Positions 36,795-44,414 of a stretch of DNA of 64,000 nucleotides are shown here, piece by piece. Location: assembly GCF_028464145.1 (NCBI RefSeq), contig NZ_JAQPCG010000002.1, positions 1 to 64,000 on the forward strand, in the 5' to 3' direction. Position 1 is the first letter of the stretch, and each line of letters starts with the position of its first letter. The notes under the pieces are model-generated. The model was not told the origin of the DNA. It searched no databases and saw only the letters and a list, made by a program, of their open reading frames with translations. This DNA is from Maribacter sp. PR1. GTDB lineage: Bacteria > Bacteroidota > Bacteroidia > Flavobacteriales > Flavobacteriaceae. The position numbers were made by a program, and so were the translations under genes.

Positions 36795-37823
36795 TTAAAT
36801 TTCATCTTCCTTAATAATATGTTCGAACGAAAGTCTATCCCCAACACCAAGATCTTTGTTCACCCGTTTTCCCAAGACATCGTAATAGTATTTAGGTTCT
36901 AATCCAAAACTTGGTCTAACACTTTTTATGTTATCCTTGGTAATAAAATCTCCGTTATTAATATTTGATGAAACGTATAGCGACCTTCCGAACCTCCTAC
37001 CGGAAATTTGTTTTTGGGTAAGCTCATAGGTTTCCTCTCCAAGAGCAGATTCTGCACTTCTAACATCCATAACCATTTGGGTAAATTCCTTTTCATCCAT
37101 AGAAAAGGATGCATCTGGCCCACCTATACTATGATCTAATATAAAGTGCTTTTCAATGACCTTTGCTCCCATTGCTATGGATAGAATAGGAACAATACTT
37201 CCAATCGTATGATCTGACAGACCTACTTTTGTATGAAAATCTTGTGCGAATTTTTTAATCATTTTTAGGTTTGCCTCCTCGATTGGTGCTGGATAAGATG
37301 ACGTGCACTTTAATAAGGTTATATCGTTATTCCCTTCATTTCTACAGGTCCGAATGGCTAATTCAATTTCATCATACGTTGCTATACCAGTTGAGATAAT
37401 CATTGGTTTTTTTTTGGATGCCACGTATTGAATTAAAGGAATATCATTTATTTCAAAAGATGCTATCTTATAAATGGGGCAGTTCAATTCTTCCAAAAAA
37501 TCAACTGCGGTAAAATCAAACGGAGTGGAAAAACATACTAACCCTTCTTTTTTACTTATTTCAAAAAGTTCTTTGTGCCATTCCCAGGGCAAAGATGCCT
37601 CCTCGTATAACTCATAAAGTCCCTTTCCGTCCCATATTGTTCCGCCTTGAACTATAAAATCTTCTTTTTCCGATTTTAAGGTCATGGTAGATGGTTTATA
37701 AGTCTGCATTTTTATGGCATCCGCCCCAGCTCTTTTAGCAGCTCTAATGGTCTCCGCAGCAATCTCGATATCACCTCCGTGATTGGCAGATAGTTCAGCT
37801 ATTATAAAACATTTATCACTCAT
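36795..37823 (-). CDS. pseI: Pseudaminic acid synthase (NeuB family)
   Basis: A 342-residue enzyme that condenses phosphoenolpyruvate with the 6-deoxy-AltdiNAc sugar to pseudaminic acid. It starts IAELSANHGGDIEIA, has DAIKMQTYKPSTMT, LKCTSSYPAP and VGLSDHTIGS (barrel motifs with metal-binding His), and ends in an SAF/antifreeze-like domain (about 285-342). The Q-T-Y/TMT pattern and length favour PseI over NeuB or LegI. It overlaps the PIG-L gene by 4 bases. Confidence 0.88.
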   Translation of the reverse strand: MSDKCFIIAELSANHGGDIEIAAETIRAAKRAGADAIKMQTYKPSTMTLKSEKEDFIVQGGTIWDGKGLYELYEEASLPWEWHKELFEISKKEGLVCFSTPFDFTAVDFLEELNCPIYKIASFEINDIPLIQYVASKKKPMIISTGIATYDEIELAIRTCRNEGNNDITLLKCTSSYPAPIEEANLKMIKKFAQDFHTKVGLSDHTIGSIVPILSIAMGAKVIEKHFILDHSIGGPDASFSMDEKEFTQMVMDVRSAESALGEETYELTQKQISGRRFGRSLYVSSNINNGDFITKDNIKSVRPSFGLEPKYYYDVLGKRVNKDLGVGDRLSFEHIIKEDEI

Positions 37824-38536
37824 ACTGCTTCTATATTTCTAACAATGTTAAATGCCTCAGCATATTTTATACCGTTTGCTATCCCCCATCTTTGAGCTTG
37901 AATTTTAAGTGCTTCCGGAGATCTTGGGTGTGGGTAGGGTCTTTTCTCAAATTCGTATGACTCCATTCCTTTTATCTTTGCCAATATTTGTTCTTCTGAA
38001 ACCTCAATAAATAAATTTGGAATAAAATGTTTTGGGTCACTACTCGCCCTCCATTCTGTTCCAGATGGTGTTTCAAATGTAATTATGGTCTTGACTTTTT
38101 CACTTGTCATGGGACGGCAAGCTGTTATTACAGCTTCAAATGTTCTTTGGTGATCAATATTTACATCTCCACCGTGGTGAGTAAAAATCACCTCGGGTAC
38201 AAATTCTTGCTTTTCTTTTTCAATTACCTTGATTATATCAAGTAAAGGTATACTATCAAAACGATTATCTGGAAAATCATAAACCCCCACCGAGTTATAG
38301 CCTATGGCTTCTTGTGCTTGGATTATATTTTTCTTATGTATTTCCAATTCACTTTTCCACTCTCCGATCTTTCTTTGATTGCTTCTTGAGGTAATTCCTT
38401 CTCCAAGTATTACCACCCTACATTCAATACCATATTCACTAATTAAGCGTTTCATACTTGCTCCAAGGCCCAATAATTCATCATCTGGGTGAGCTACCAC
38501 AACGAGAACTTTCTTATTTCTTAACGATTCTAACAT
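37820..38536 (-). CDS. PIG-L/LmbE-family N-deacetylase
   Basis: A 238-residue zinc-dependent deacetylase. The metal and catalytic motif is VVAHPDDELLGLG (13-25, HPDDE), with the third ligand region FTHHGGDVNIDHQRTFEA. The family removes acetyl groups from N-acetylated sugars such as GlcNAc-PI, GlcNAc-Ins and bacillithiol precursors. It sits between formyltransferase and pseI with overlaps of 23 and 4 bases, so it probably removes an N-acetyl group from the nonulosonate pathway so that another acyl group can be added. Confidence 0.85.
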   Translation of the reverse strand: MLESLRNKKVLVVVAHPDDELLGLGASMKRLISEYGIECRVVILGEGITSRSNQRKIGEWKSELEIHKKNIIQAQEAIGYNSVGVYDFPDNRFDSIPLLDIIKVIEKEKQEFVPEVIFTHHGGDVNIDHQRTFEAVITACRPMTSEKVKTIITFETPSGTEWRASSDPKHFIPNLFIEVSEEQILAKIKGMESYEFEKRPYPHPRSPEALKIQAQRWGIANGIKYAEAFNIVRNIEAV

Positions 38537-39194
38537 TTGCTTTCAGTTCATTTAAAGTTACTCTTTCTACTTCATAGAATTCAAGTTTCAATGCTTCAGT
38601 TTCAATATAAGCAGGAGGATACCCTTCACAATCCAACATTCTTATGTAGTCATAAACTTTATTGAGACATGATAGTTTTGATATATCACTTTGATGAGGT
38701 TTTCTTCTTTTAAATTCAAGTATTTCTCCTTCTTGATTATTAGGTTTTATATTATTTTCTATAATTTGAGAAATCATATGTCCTATCACTTTACTGGCTC
38801 TTAAAAAGATGTCTTTTGCTGTTCCTTCCAAACTCAAATTTTTCTTTAAGTAAATAGGACCACTATCTATTCCTTTCTGTACTTTTAAAGCAGATATTTT
38901 TGTGCTAAGATAGCCTCTTACTATAAGGTTTTGTAAAGGACTTCCACCTCTTCCAAATGGCAAATCAGTCATGTGGAATACTATACATTCGTAATTATCA
39001 AAGATATAATCAGGAATCATGTATGACCAGTGCGGAATAAATATTTTGTCCGGGTTAATCTCCTTCAAAGTATCAACCAGTAGTTTTTCTTTTTTATTTA
39101 TTAAGTGCCATCTGTGAGTTGGAAACTTTGACGCCAGTGAATAAAAAAGCCCAGCATGCCAGTCCTTTTCACTTAAAAATAAAAAACTACTCAT
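38514..39194 (-). CDS. Formyltransferase-family protein
   Basis: A 226-residue protein of the methionyl-tRNA/sugar N-formyltransferase fold. The core FHMTDLPFGRGGSPLQNLI (about 93-111) corresponds to the HPSLLPxYRG loop, and GIDSGPIYLK gives the catalytic Asp. The Asn usually two residues before the His is not present, which is odd for an N10-formyl-THF enzyme. It probably N-formylates an amino sugar in the pseudaminic-type pathway, working with the adjacent PIG-L deacetylase. It overlaps both neighbours (1 and 23 bases). Confidence 0.75.
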   Translation of the reverse strand: MSSFLFLSEKDWHAGLFYSLASKFPTHRWHLINKKEKLLVDTLKEINPDKIFIPHWSYMIPDYIFDNYECIVFHMTDLPFGRGGSPLQNLIVRGYLSTKISALKVQKGIDSGPIYLKKNLSLEGTAKDIFLRASKVIGHMISQIIENNIKPNNQEGEILEFKRRKPHQSDISKLSCLNKVYDYIRMLDCEGYPPAYIETEALKLEFYEVERVTLNELKANVRIVKK

Positions 39195-40189
39195 TACTTT
39201 AATAATATAAATTTTGTTTCAAAATTGCTTGCCTTCTCACTATCAAAACCAATTTTTTCAAATGTTTTAAAAGATGCTAAATTGGTGTTTTTAACCAAAC
39301 CAACGAAATTTCCATTTTTAAACTTTTTTAGCCCCATATTTATTATTTTTCTTCCAAATCCTTTACCTCTGAATTTAATGCCTATAGAATAATCTATCAC
39401 CCATTGCTCTATCTGATTTCTGTCAAATCTTATCTGGCCTATTGGTGTCTTTTTATAATAAAGAATATACATCCTTGTATTTTCTGAGCTCAATTTGCCA
39501 TTGAGCCAAACCAAATGATCTTTCCATAAGATTGGCTGTGAATTAAAAGAGTTATTTCTAACATCCTCATCATTAGCCCAATAAAAAAGTAGCTCAGCAT
39601 CATGCTTTTCAGCAACTTTAAGCACGTAGTCGTTTATTTTAGAGTGTATTACCACATCCGTATATTTTTTTTCAAAGAAGCAATGTTCTTTTAATGTAGC
39701 CTCTCTTTTGAAACCAGCGTTCTCAATAGCTTCATATAACTGTGGTCTCAAGTCAAAAGCATACGTGTAAATTTTATGAAAATTTAACTCTTCAAAAGCT
39801 ACCTGTTCAATTAAATATAAATAAGTGCTCCAATGAAAATAGAAGTAGTCTTTTTCAAAATCTGTATTTATTACAAAGGACAACTCAGCATTCTTATCAC
39901 TCCAATTTATATGAACTAGACCGCCATAACCTATGCATTTTTCCCCTTCTAAATATGAAAACAATATTTGATTCGGTTGCTCTTGTACAAACAAATCAGC
40001 AATTATATCCCTAAAATAAGCTTCCTGTTTATCTTTGGTTAGTGGTTCTTTTTGTCTTAAATGGTAAATTTGTTCATTTCGCCATTTCATGATTTCTAAT
40101 CTATCTTCATACCGAATAGGAACAATTTTATTGTTTCCTTGTTGAAACTGGTTACATTCTAAAAAAGGGTATGTCTCTGGAAATCTCAT
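39194..40189 (-). CDS. Tandem GNAT acetyltransferase (PseH-like + PseG-tail-like)
   Basis: A 331-residue protein with two acetyl-CoA-dependent GNAT domains. The first (about 15-170; MKWRNEQIYHLRQ, ENAGFKREATL) is RimJ/PseH-like and would acylate the 4-amino group of the UDP-altrosamine intermediate. The second (about 172-331; YWANDEDVRNNSFNSQPI, GIKFRGKGFGRKII) resembles the GNAT domain often found C-terminal to the PseG hydrolase. No PseG domain is present here. It overlaps pseF by 4 bases and the formyltransferase gene by 1. Confidence 0.75.
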   Translation of the reverse strand: MRFPETYPFLECNQFQQGNNKIVPIRYEDRLEIMKWRNEQIYHLRQKEPLTKDKQEAYFRDIIADLFVQEQPNQILFSYLEGEKCIGYGGLVHINWSDKNAELSFVINTDFEKDYFYFHWSTYLYLIEQVAFEELNFHKIYTYAFDLRPQLYEAIENAGFKREATLKEHCFFEKKYTDVVIHSKINDYVLKVAEKHDAELLFYWANDEDVRNNSFNSQPILWKDHLVWLNGKLSSENTRMYILYYKKTPIGQIRFDRNQIEQWVIDYSIGIKFRGKGFGRKIINMGLKKFKNGNFVGLVKNTNLASFKTFEKIGFDSEKASNFETKFILLK

Positions 40190-40872
40190 TTTTTAGCTAT
40201 CCTGTATTTTAACTCTGCCATTTTCCAATCCGATTCATTATCTATGTCTTGAACCTCGAGTTCAGATAATTCTACATAAGAAGTTTCTTTGGTAACTAAA
40301 GACTTTAGTTTCAAAATTCTATTTGATTTAAACCAATAAAACTGTCCTGCATCATGATAGGCTTTTTCCATACTCTGGCTCCTCGTTCTTTCGTGTTCTG
40401 GATGAAAATAATTCAACTTTCCTTGAGAAATTTTAAATGCCCTTTGAATTGGAAATGAAAAACTAACAATTGGAATTACTGAATCCGCTCCAGTTTCTTC
40501 TAATTTTAAAAAAGCACCTTTAAGCTTTTCTTCATTCGTTAAAGGAGCGCAAGGATAAATACAGCAAACGTTTTCAAAACTTTTTCGTTGTTCTAAGTAC
40601 TTTAACAATACTTCTTCTAATACATCAAAGGTGGTTGAAAAATCATTTGAGTTTTTTGAACTTCTAATAAAAGGGACCTTAGCTCCATACTTTTCAGCTA
40701 TTTTTGCAATTTCCATGTCGTCAGTGGAAACCATAATTTCGTCAAATAATTTGCTATTTATAGCAGCTTCAATTGAATAGGCTATAATTGGTTTTCCTAA
40801 AAATTCCCTGATGTTTTTTCTAGGAATCCTTTTGCTTCCTCCCCTTGCGGGTATAATCGCGAGATTAGCCAT
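40186..40872 (-). CDS. pseF: Pseudaminic acid cytidylyltransferase
   Basis: A 228-residue NeuA/PseF-type enzyme making CMP-pseudaminate. It has the CTP loop IIPARGGSKRIPRKNI (5-20), STDDMEIAKIAEKYGA and CCIYPCAPLT, with YHDAGQFYW, a stretch typical for PseF. The length is normal. It overlaps pseC by 8 bases. It is separate from the KdsB-like cytidylyltransferase at 34402. Confidence 0.9.
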   Translation of the reverse strand: MANLAIIPARGGSKRIPRKNIREFLGKPIIAYSIEAAINSKLFDEIMVSTDDMEIAKIAEKYGAKVPFIRSSKNSNDFSTTFDVLEEVLLKYLEQRKSFENVCCIYPCAPLTNEEKLKGAFLKLEETGADSVIPIVSFSFPIQRAFKISQGKLNYFHPEHERTRSQSMEKAYHDAGQFYWFKSNRILKLKSLVTKETSYVELSELEVQDIDNESDWKMAELKYRIAKK

Positions 40873-42019
40873 CGATAAATGTTAAAACTTTTTCTATGAC
40901 GAAACCTTGCTCGTCATTAGTTAAACTTGGATACATTGGTAAACTTATGCACTTAGAATAATAGTCTTCCGCATTACCTAAATCTGCATTGGCATAACCT
41001 ATCCTACTATAATAAGGTAATTTATGAACGGGGATATAATGTATTTGAGTAAAAACATTCTGCTTTCTTAGATAGTCATACAGACCTTTTCTGTTCGAAA
41101 CTTCAATTACGAATAAATGATATGCATTGCAGGTTCCCTTAGGCAAACTTTGGTATTTTATTTTACCATTAAAAGCATTTTTATACTTTTCGGCAATTTG
41201 ATTTCTCCTGATAACGCCTTCATTGTTTTTAGCAAGTTGCGTTATTCCTAAAGCAGATTGAAAATCAGTTAATCTGTAATTGTAACCTAGTTCTTGCATT
41301 TCATAATACCACCCGCCATGATTTTCCGACATGTCTTCTTTGGTAATTCCGTGTGTCCTTAAGGACAATAATTTTTTATGTAATGTGTCGGAATTGGTGG
41401 TTACCATACCTCCTTCCCCGCAGGCAATATGCTTTACTGGATGAAAGGAAAATATTGCTAAATCAGCGTAATTTCCATTACCGCATCTTTGTAATGTACC
41501 CTCTGAATCCGTAAAACAACCTCCTGGAGCATGGGCGGCATCTTCAATGAGCCATAAGTTATGCGCTTTGGCCAAATGTCTAAATTCTTCTAAATTTACC
41601 GGTAAGCCAGCAAAATCCACTGGAATAATACCTTTAAAAAACCCATGAGGTTTACTTTCTATCAGTTTTTTTACACTTTCCAAAGATAGCAGGTACGTAT
41701 CCGGATCAATATCAGCAAACCAAACCTCTCCTTGAGCGTATCTAACACAATTTGCGGATGCTGCAAAAGTGATAGGGGTAGTAATAACACGCTCGCCCTT
41801 CTTGAGACCTAACGCTAGAACTGCAAGGTGCAAACCAGCGGTTGCATTGCTAACTGCAACAGCATGCTTGGCTCCAACGTATGAAGCAAATTTTTCCTCG
41901 AACTCGTTTATTTTTGGTCCCTGGGTTAAAAAATCACCTGATAACGTTGAAATGACGGCGTCAATGTCATCCTGCCCAATACTTTGCCTACCGTAAGGTA
42001 TGATTGCCCTATCCATCAC
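40865..42019 (-). CDS. pseC: UDP-4-amino-4,6-dideoxy-N-acetyl-beta-L-altrosamine transaminase
   Basis: A 384-residue PLP-dependent aminotransferase of the DegT/DnrJ family. IPYGRQSIGQDDIDAV is the PseC-like start; IEDAAHAPGG binds PLP, and SFHPVKHIACGEGGMV holds the Schiff-base lysine. It converts the 4-keto product of PseB to the 4-amino sugar. Overlaps pseB by one base and pseF by 8, giving the standard order pseB-pseC-pseF. Confidence 0.92.
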   Translation of the reverse strand: MMDRAIIPYGRQSIGQDDIDAVISTLSGDFLTQGPKINEFEEKFASYVGAKHAVAVSNATAGLHLAVLALGLKKGERVITTPITFAASANCVRYAQGEVWFADIDPDTYLLSLESVKKLIESKPHGFFKGIIPVDFAGLPVNLEEFRHLAKAHNLWLIEDAAHAPGGCFTDSEGTLQRCGNGNYADLAIFSFHPVKHIACGEGGMVTTNSDTLHKKLLSLRTHGITKEDMSENHGGWYYEMQELGYNYRLTDFQSALGITQLAKNNEGVIRRNQIAEKYKNAFNGKIKYQSLPKGTCNAYHLFVIEVSNRKGLYDYLRKQNVFTQIHYIPVHKLPYYSRIGYANADLGNAEDYYSKCISLPMYPSLTNDEQGFVIEKVLTFIDG

Positions 42020-43032
42020 TAAACTTTAAAAGTTGGGTCAACATGTTCCTTTATAAGGTCCCTTAAACTTTCTACGCTTTCCCATTCCTGATTATCCCCG
42101 GAATTATAACTGAAGTTGGGGCTTACTTTTTTCGCATTGAATGTTGAGGTAAAATCTTCTATAACCCAATTATGCGTTGCGGGGAGTATTGCGTAATATT
42201 TTCCCAAATCATAAGTATAAAATGAATCCGAGGGGGTAATCATTTCCTCGTGGACCTTTTCACCCGGCCGAATACCTACTACAGGTTTTTGACATTCTGG
42301 CCCAATTGCTTCAGCAACGTCCATGATACGATAAGACGGAATTTTAGGCACATATATTTCACCTCCCCAAGCATTTTTTAAAGCATGCATAACCATATCT
42401 ACACCGCCTTGTAGAGAAATGTTAAAACGTGTCATTTCAGGGTCTGTTATAGGCAGTGACCCTTCCTTTTTCTTGTTAATAAAGAAGGGAATTACAGAAC
42501 CATTTGACCCCATAACATTACCATATCTTACTACCGAAAACCTAATAGGACTATCCCCTTTAATATTATTAGCTGCGACAAATAATTTATCGGATGTTAA
42601 TTTAGTAGCACCATACAAATTAATGGGTGCACAAGCTTTATCCGTAGATAATGCAACAACTCCTTCCACATTCGTGTCAAAACACGCGTCTACTACATTT
42701 TGTGCCCCTCCTATATTTGTTTTTATACACTCTTCCGGATTATATTCTGCTAAATGTACATGTTTCATAGCTGCGGCATGAATCACATAATCTACACCTT
42801 TAAAGGCCCTAATTAATCTGTCCTTGTCTCTTACGTCGCCAATAAAAAAGCGAATTTGGGGGAATTTCTCAATCGGGAATTCTTGAGCCATAACAAATTG
42901 CTTTTGCTCATCTCTTGAAAAGATAATTAATCTTCTGATTTCCGAATGATTATCAAGTATATGTTTCGTCAACGCCTTTCCAAGGGAACCTGTTCCTCCT
43001 GTAATTAAAAGTGATTTTCCTGTAAAATTCAT
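42019..43032 (-). CDS. pseB: UDP-N-acetylglucosamine 4,6-dehydratase (inverting)
   Basis: A 337-residue SDR-type dehydratase that starts the pseudaminic acid pathway. It has the NADP loop ITGGTGSLGKALTKHIL, the catalytic STDKACAPINLYGATK (Tyr-x3-Lys) and VRYGNVMGSNGSVIPFF, characteristic of PseB/FlaA1. First gene of the 18-kb minus-strand cluster, preceded by a good TAnnTTTG box (43082-43089). Confidence 0.93.
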   Translation of the reverse strand: MNFTGKSLLITGGTGSLGKALTKHILDNHSEIRRLIIFSRDEQKQFVMAQEFPIEKFPQIRFFIGDVRDKDRLIRAFKGVDYVIHAAAMKHVHLAEYNPEECIKTNIGGAQNVVDACFDTNVEGVVALSTDKACAPINLYGATKLTSDKLFVAANNIKGDSPIRFSVVRYGNVMGSNGSVIPFFINKKKEGSLPITDPEMTRFNISLQGGVDMVMHALKNAWGGEIYVPKIPSYRIMDVAEAIGPECQKPVVGIRPGEKVHEEMITPSDSFYTYDLGKYYAILPATHNWVIEDFTSTFNAKKVSPNFSYNSGDNQEWESVESLRDLIKEHVDPTFKV

Positions 43033-43081
43033 TATTTTAAAATAGAACTTTTATATAAACTGCTGCTTTTAGGTCTCTTTA

Positions 43082-43089
43082 CAAAGGTA
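43082..43089 (-). promoter_or_regulatory. Promoter -7 box of the polysaccharide cluster
   Basis: TACCTTTG on the minus strand matches TAnnTTTG exactly and lies 50 bases before the pseB start, which predicts a leader of about 43 bases. The -33 element is weak. Confidence 0.6.
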
Positions 43090-43413
43090 GAATAATTATT
43101 CGCGAATTAAATTTCCTACTCTCTTAAATTTATATGGTTATTACGTAGAAGTCCGCTCGAAATTACTCATAAAATTATTATGCTATCTTTTTTAGAAAAG
43201 TTGATTAAATCTTTATTAAGTGCCTTTTCATTAATCAATATTAGTCGCAATGATTTGTAAATATGGGATTCTAATTCAATGTGCTCTCCTTAAGCTTAGA
43301 ATGGCGCCAACACATCTTCGAAACAGAGTAAAATGAAGATAAAATATTTAAACATTAGCTATGCTTATTATAATATGAAATCGTTCAGTTTTCATAAGAA
43401 GGTAACACTATGG
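43090..43413. other. Intergenic region upstream of pseB
   Basis: About 320 AT-rich bases separate the Wzz-like gene from pseB. No ORF with family features, no RNA gene, no JUMPstart/ops-like element and no strong terminator hairpin were seen. A long untranslated leader or a second promoter could lie here. Confidence 0.4.
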
Positions 43414-44412
43414 CTATTCAGATATTTCATTTGACTTCCTATTCAAATAAGTTAAAAAAGATATTAAAAAGAATAAGGACACAAGCACTAAAGGAATCAA
43501 AATGATTTTCTTCGCGAAAAATGCCTTTTGTACAACCTGTGATTTGCCAAAATTAATGATACTAACTGGCTCGTCGCTTTCTTCTAGTTCCAGTTTCTTA
43601 GTTTCAATGTCTTTTATAAGTAGATTCTTATACTCAAAAAGGTCTGCAATATTCATTTGCTCTTGATTATCCAAAACTATACGCTCACTCAACGAATTAT
43701 TTCTTTCAACGGCTAGACCATTAGTATAATTAGTAATAATTTCATCAACTTGTTGTAGTAATTTTTGATTGGCTTCAATTCTACTGGAGGCGTTTTCACG
43801 ATAAACCATGATGAGTTTATCGAAATATTCGTTGGTATTAATGTAATCCATCAACCTTTTAGCGAATTCATTACCTATTTCCGGATTATTATAAAAAAAT
43901 GTAATTCGATGATTAAATGAGCTTTTATTTTGTAATTCTGCTCGCAAAATATCAGCAATAGCATCCGTATTTTCAAAACTTTGGAGTAACTCTAAATACT
44001 GTAAATCGTTTTCGGTGTTATCCTCCTCGACAACCCTGCTAATCTCGACTTTTAACCCGGAAAATTCTATGTTTTCAACACCAATAGATTCGAAAAACAA
44101 AGTATCTTTTGCGATTATTTTAGATTGGATTTCGTCAATGACATCGTAAAGATAATTTTTACTCTCCATGTTAGGCTTTACAATAACCTCTATCTTTAAC
44201 TTTTTAGAAATAATCTGGGTTAAACCGTAGCCTATAGCCAATCCAAGGATTACTAGACCAATTAGTATATAAACATTTCTTTTTAGGTATAGAAATACTC
44301 TTAGGATAAACCTGAAGATTGAATTAAAACCTCTTCCAATTAATTGAAATAATTGCCCCAAATCAATTTCATCGGAACTATTCTGATTATTTGCTAATTG
44401 ATTCTCTGCCAT
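43414..44412 (-). CDS. Wzz-like chain-length determinant protein
   Basis: A 332-residue inner-membrane protein with two transmembrane helices (about 38-60 and 300-322) flanking a periplasmic coiled-coil-rich region (about 65-295), the Wzz/polysaccharide co-polymerase topology. It has no C-terminal tyrosine kinase domain. The usual proline-rich motif before the second helix is not obvious. The gene lies just upstream of the cluster promoter and 2 bases after the preceding coding region, so it is probably co-transcribed with the genes upstream yet acts with the polysaccharide cluster. Confidence 0.75.
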   Translation of the reverse strand: MAENQLANNQNSSDEIDLGQLFQLIGRGFNSIFRFILRVFLYLKRNVYILIGLVILGLAIGYGLTQIISKKLKIEVIVKPNMESKNYLYDVIDEIQSKIIAKDTLFFESIGVENIEFSGLKVEISRVVEEDNTENDLQYLELLQSFENTDAIADILRAELQNKSSFNHRITFFYNNPEIGNEFAKRLMDYINTNEYFDKLIMVYRENASSRIEANQKLLQQVDEIITNYTNGLAVERNNSLSERIVLDNQEQMNIADLFEYKNLLIKDIETKKLELEESDEPVSIINFGKSQVVQKAFFAKKIILIPLVLVSLFFLISFLTYLNRKSNEISE

Positions 44413-44414
44413 TG

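Noticed and set aside
24429-43032. Whole cluster as a phage or integrative element
   Set aside because: No integrase, transposase, att-like repeat or tRNA boundary was seen; the genes form a normal Wzx/Wzy polysaccharide locus.
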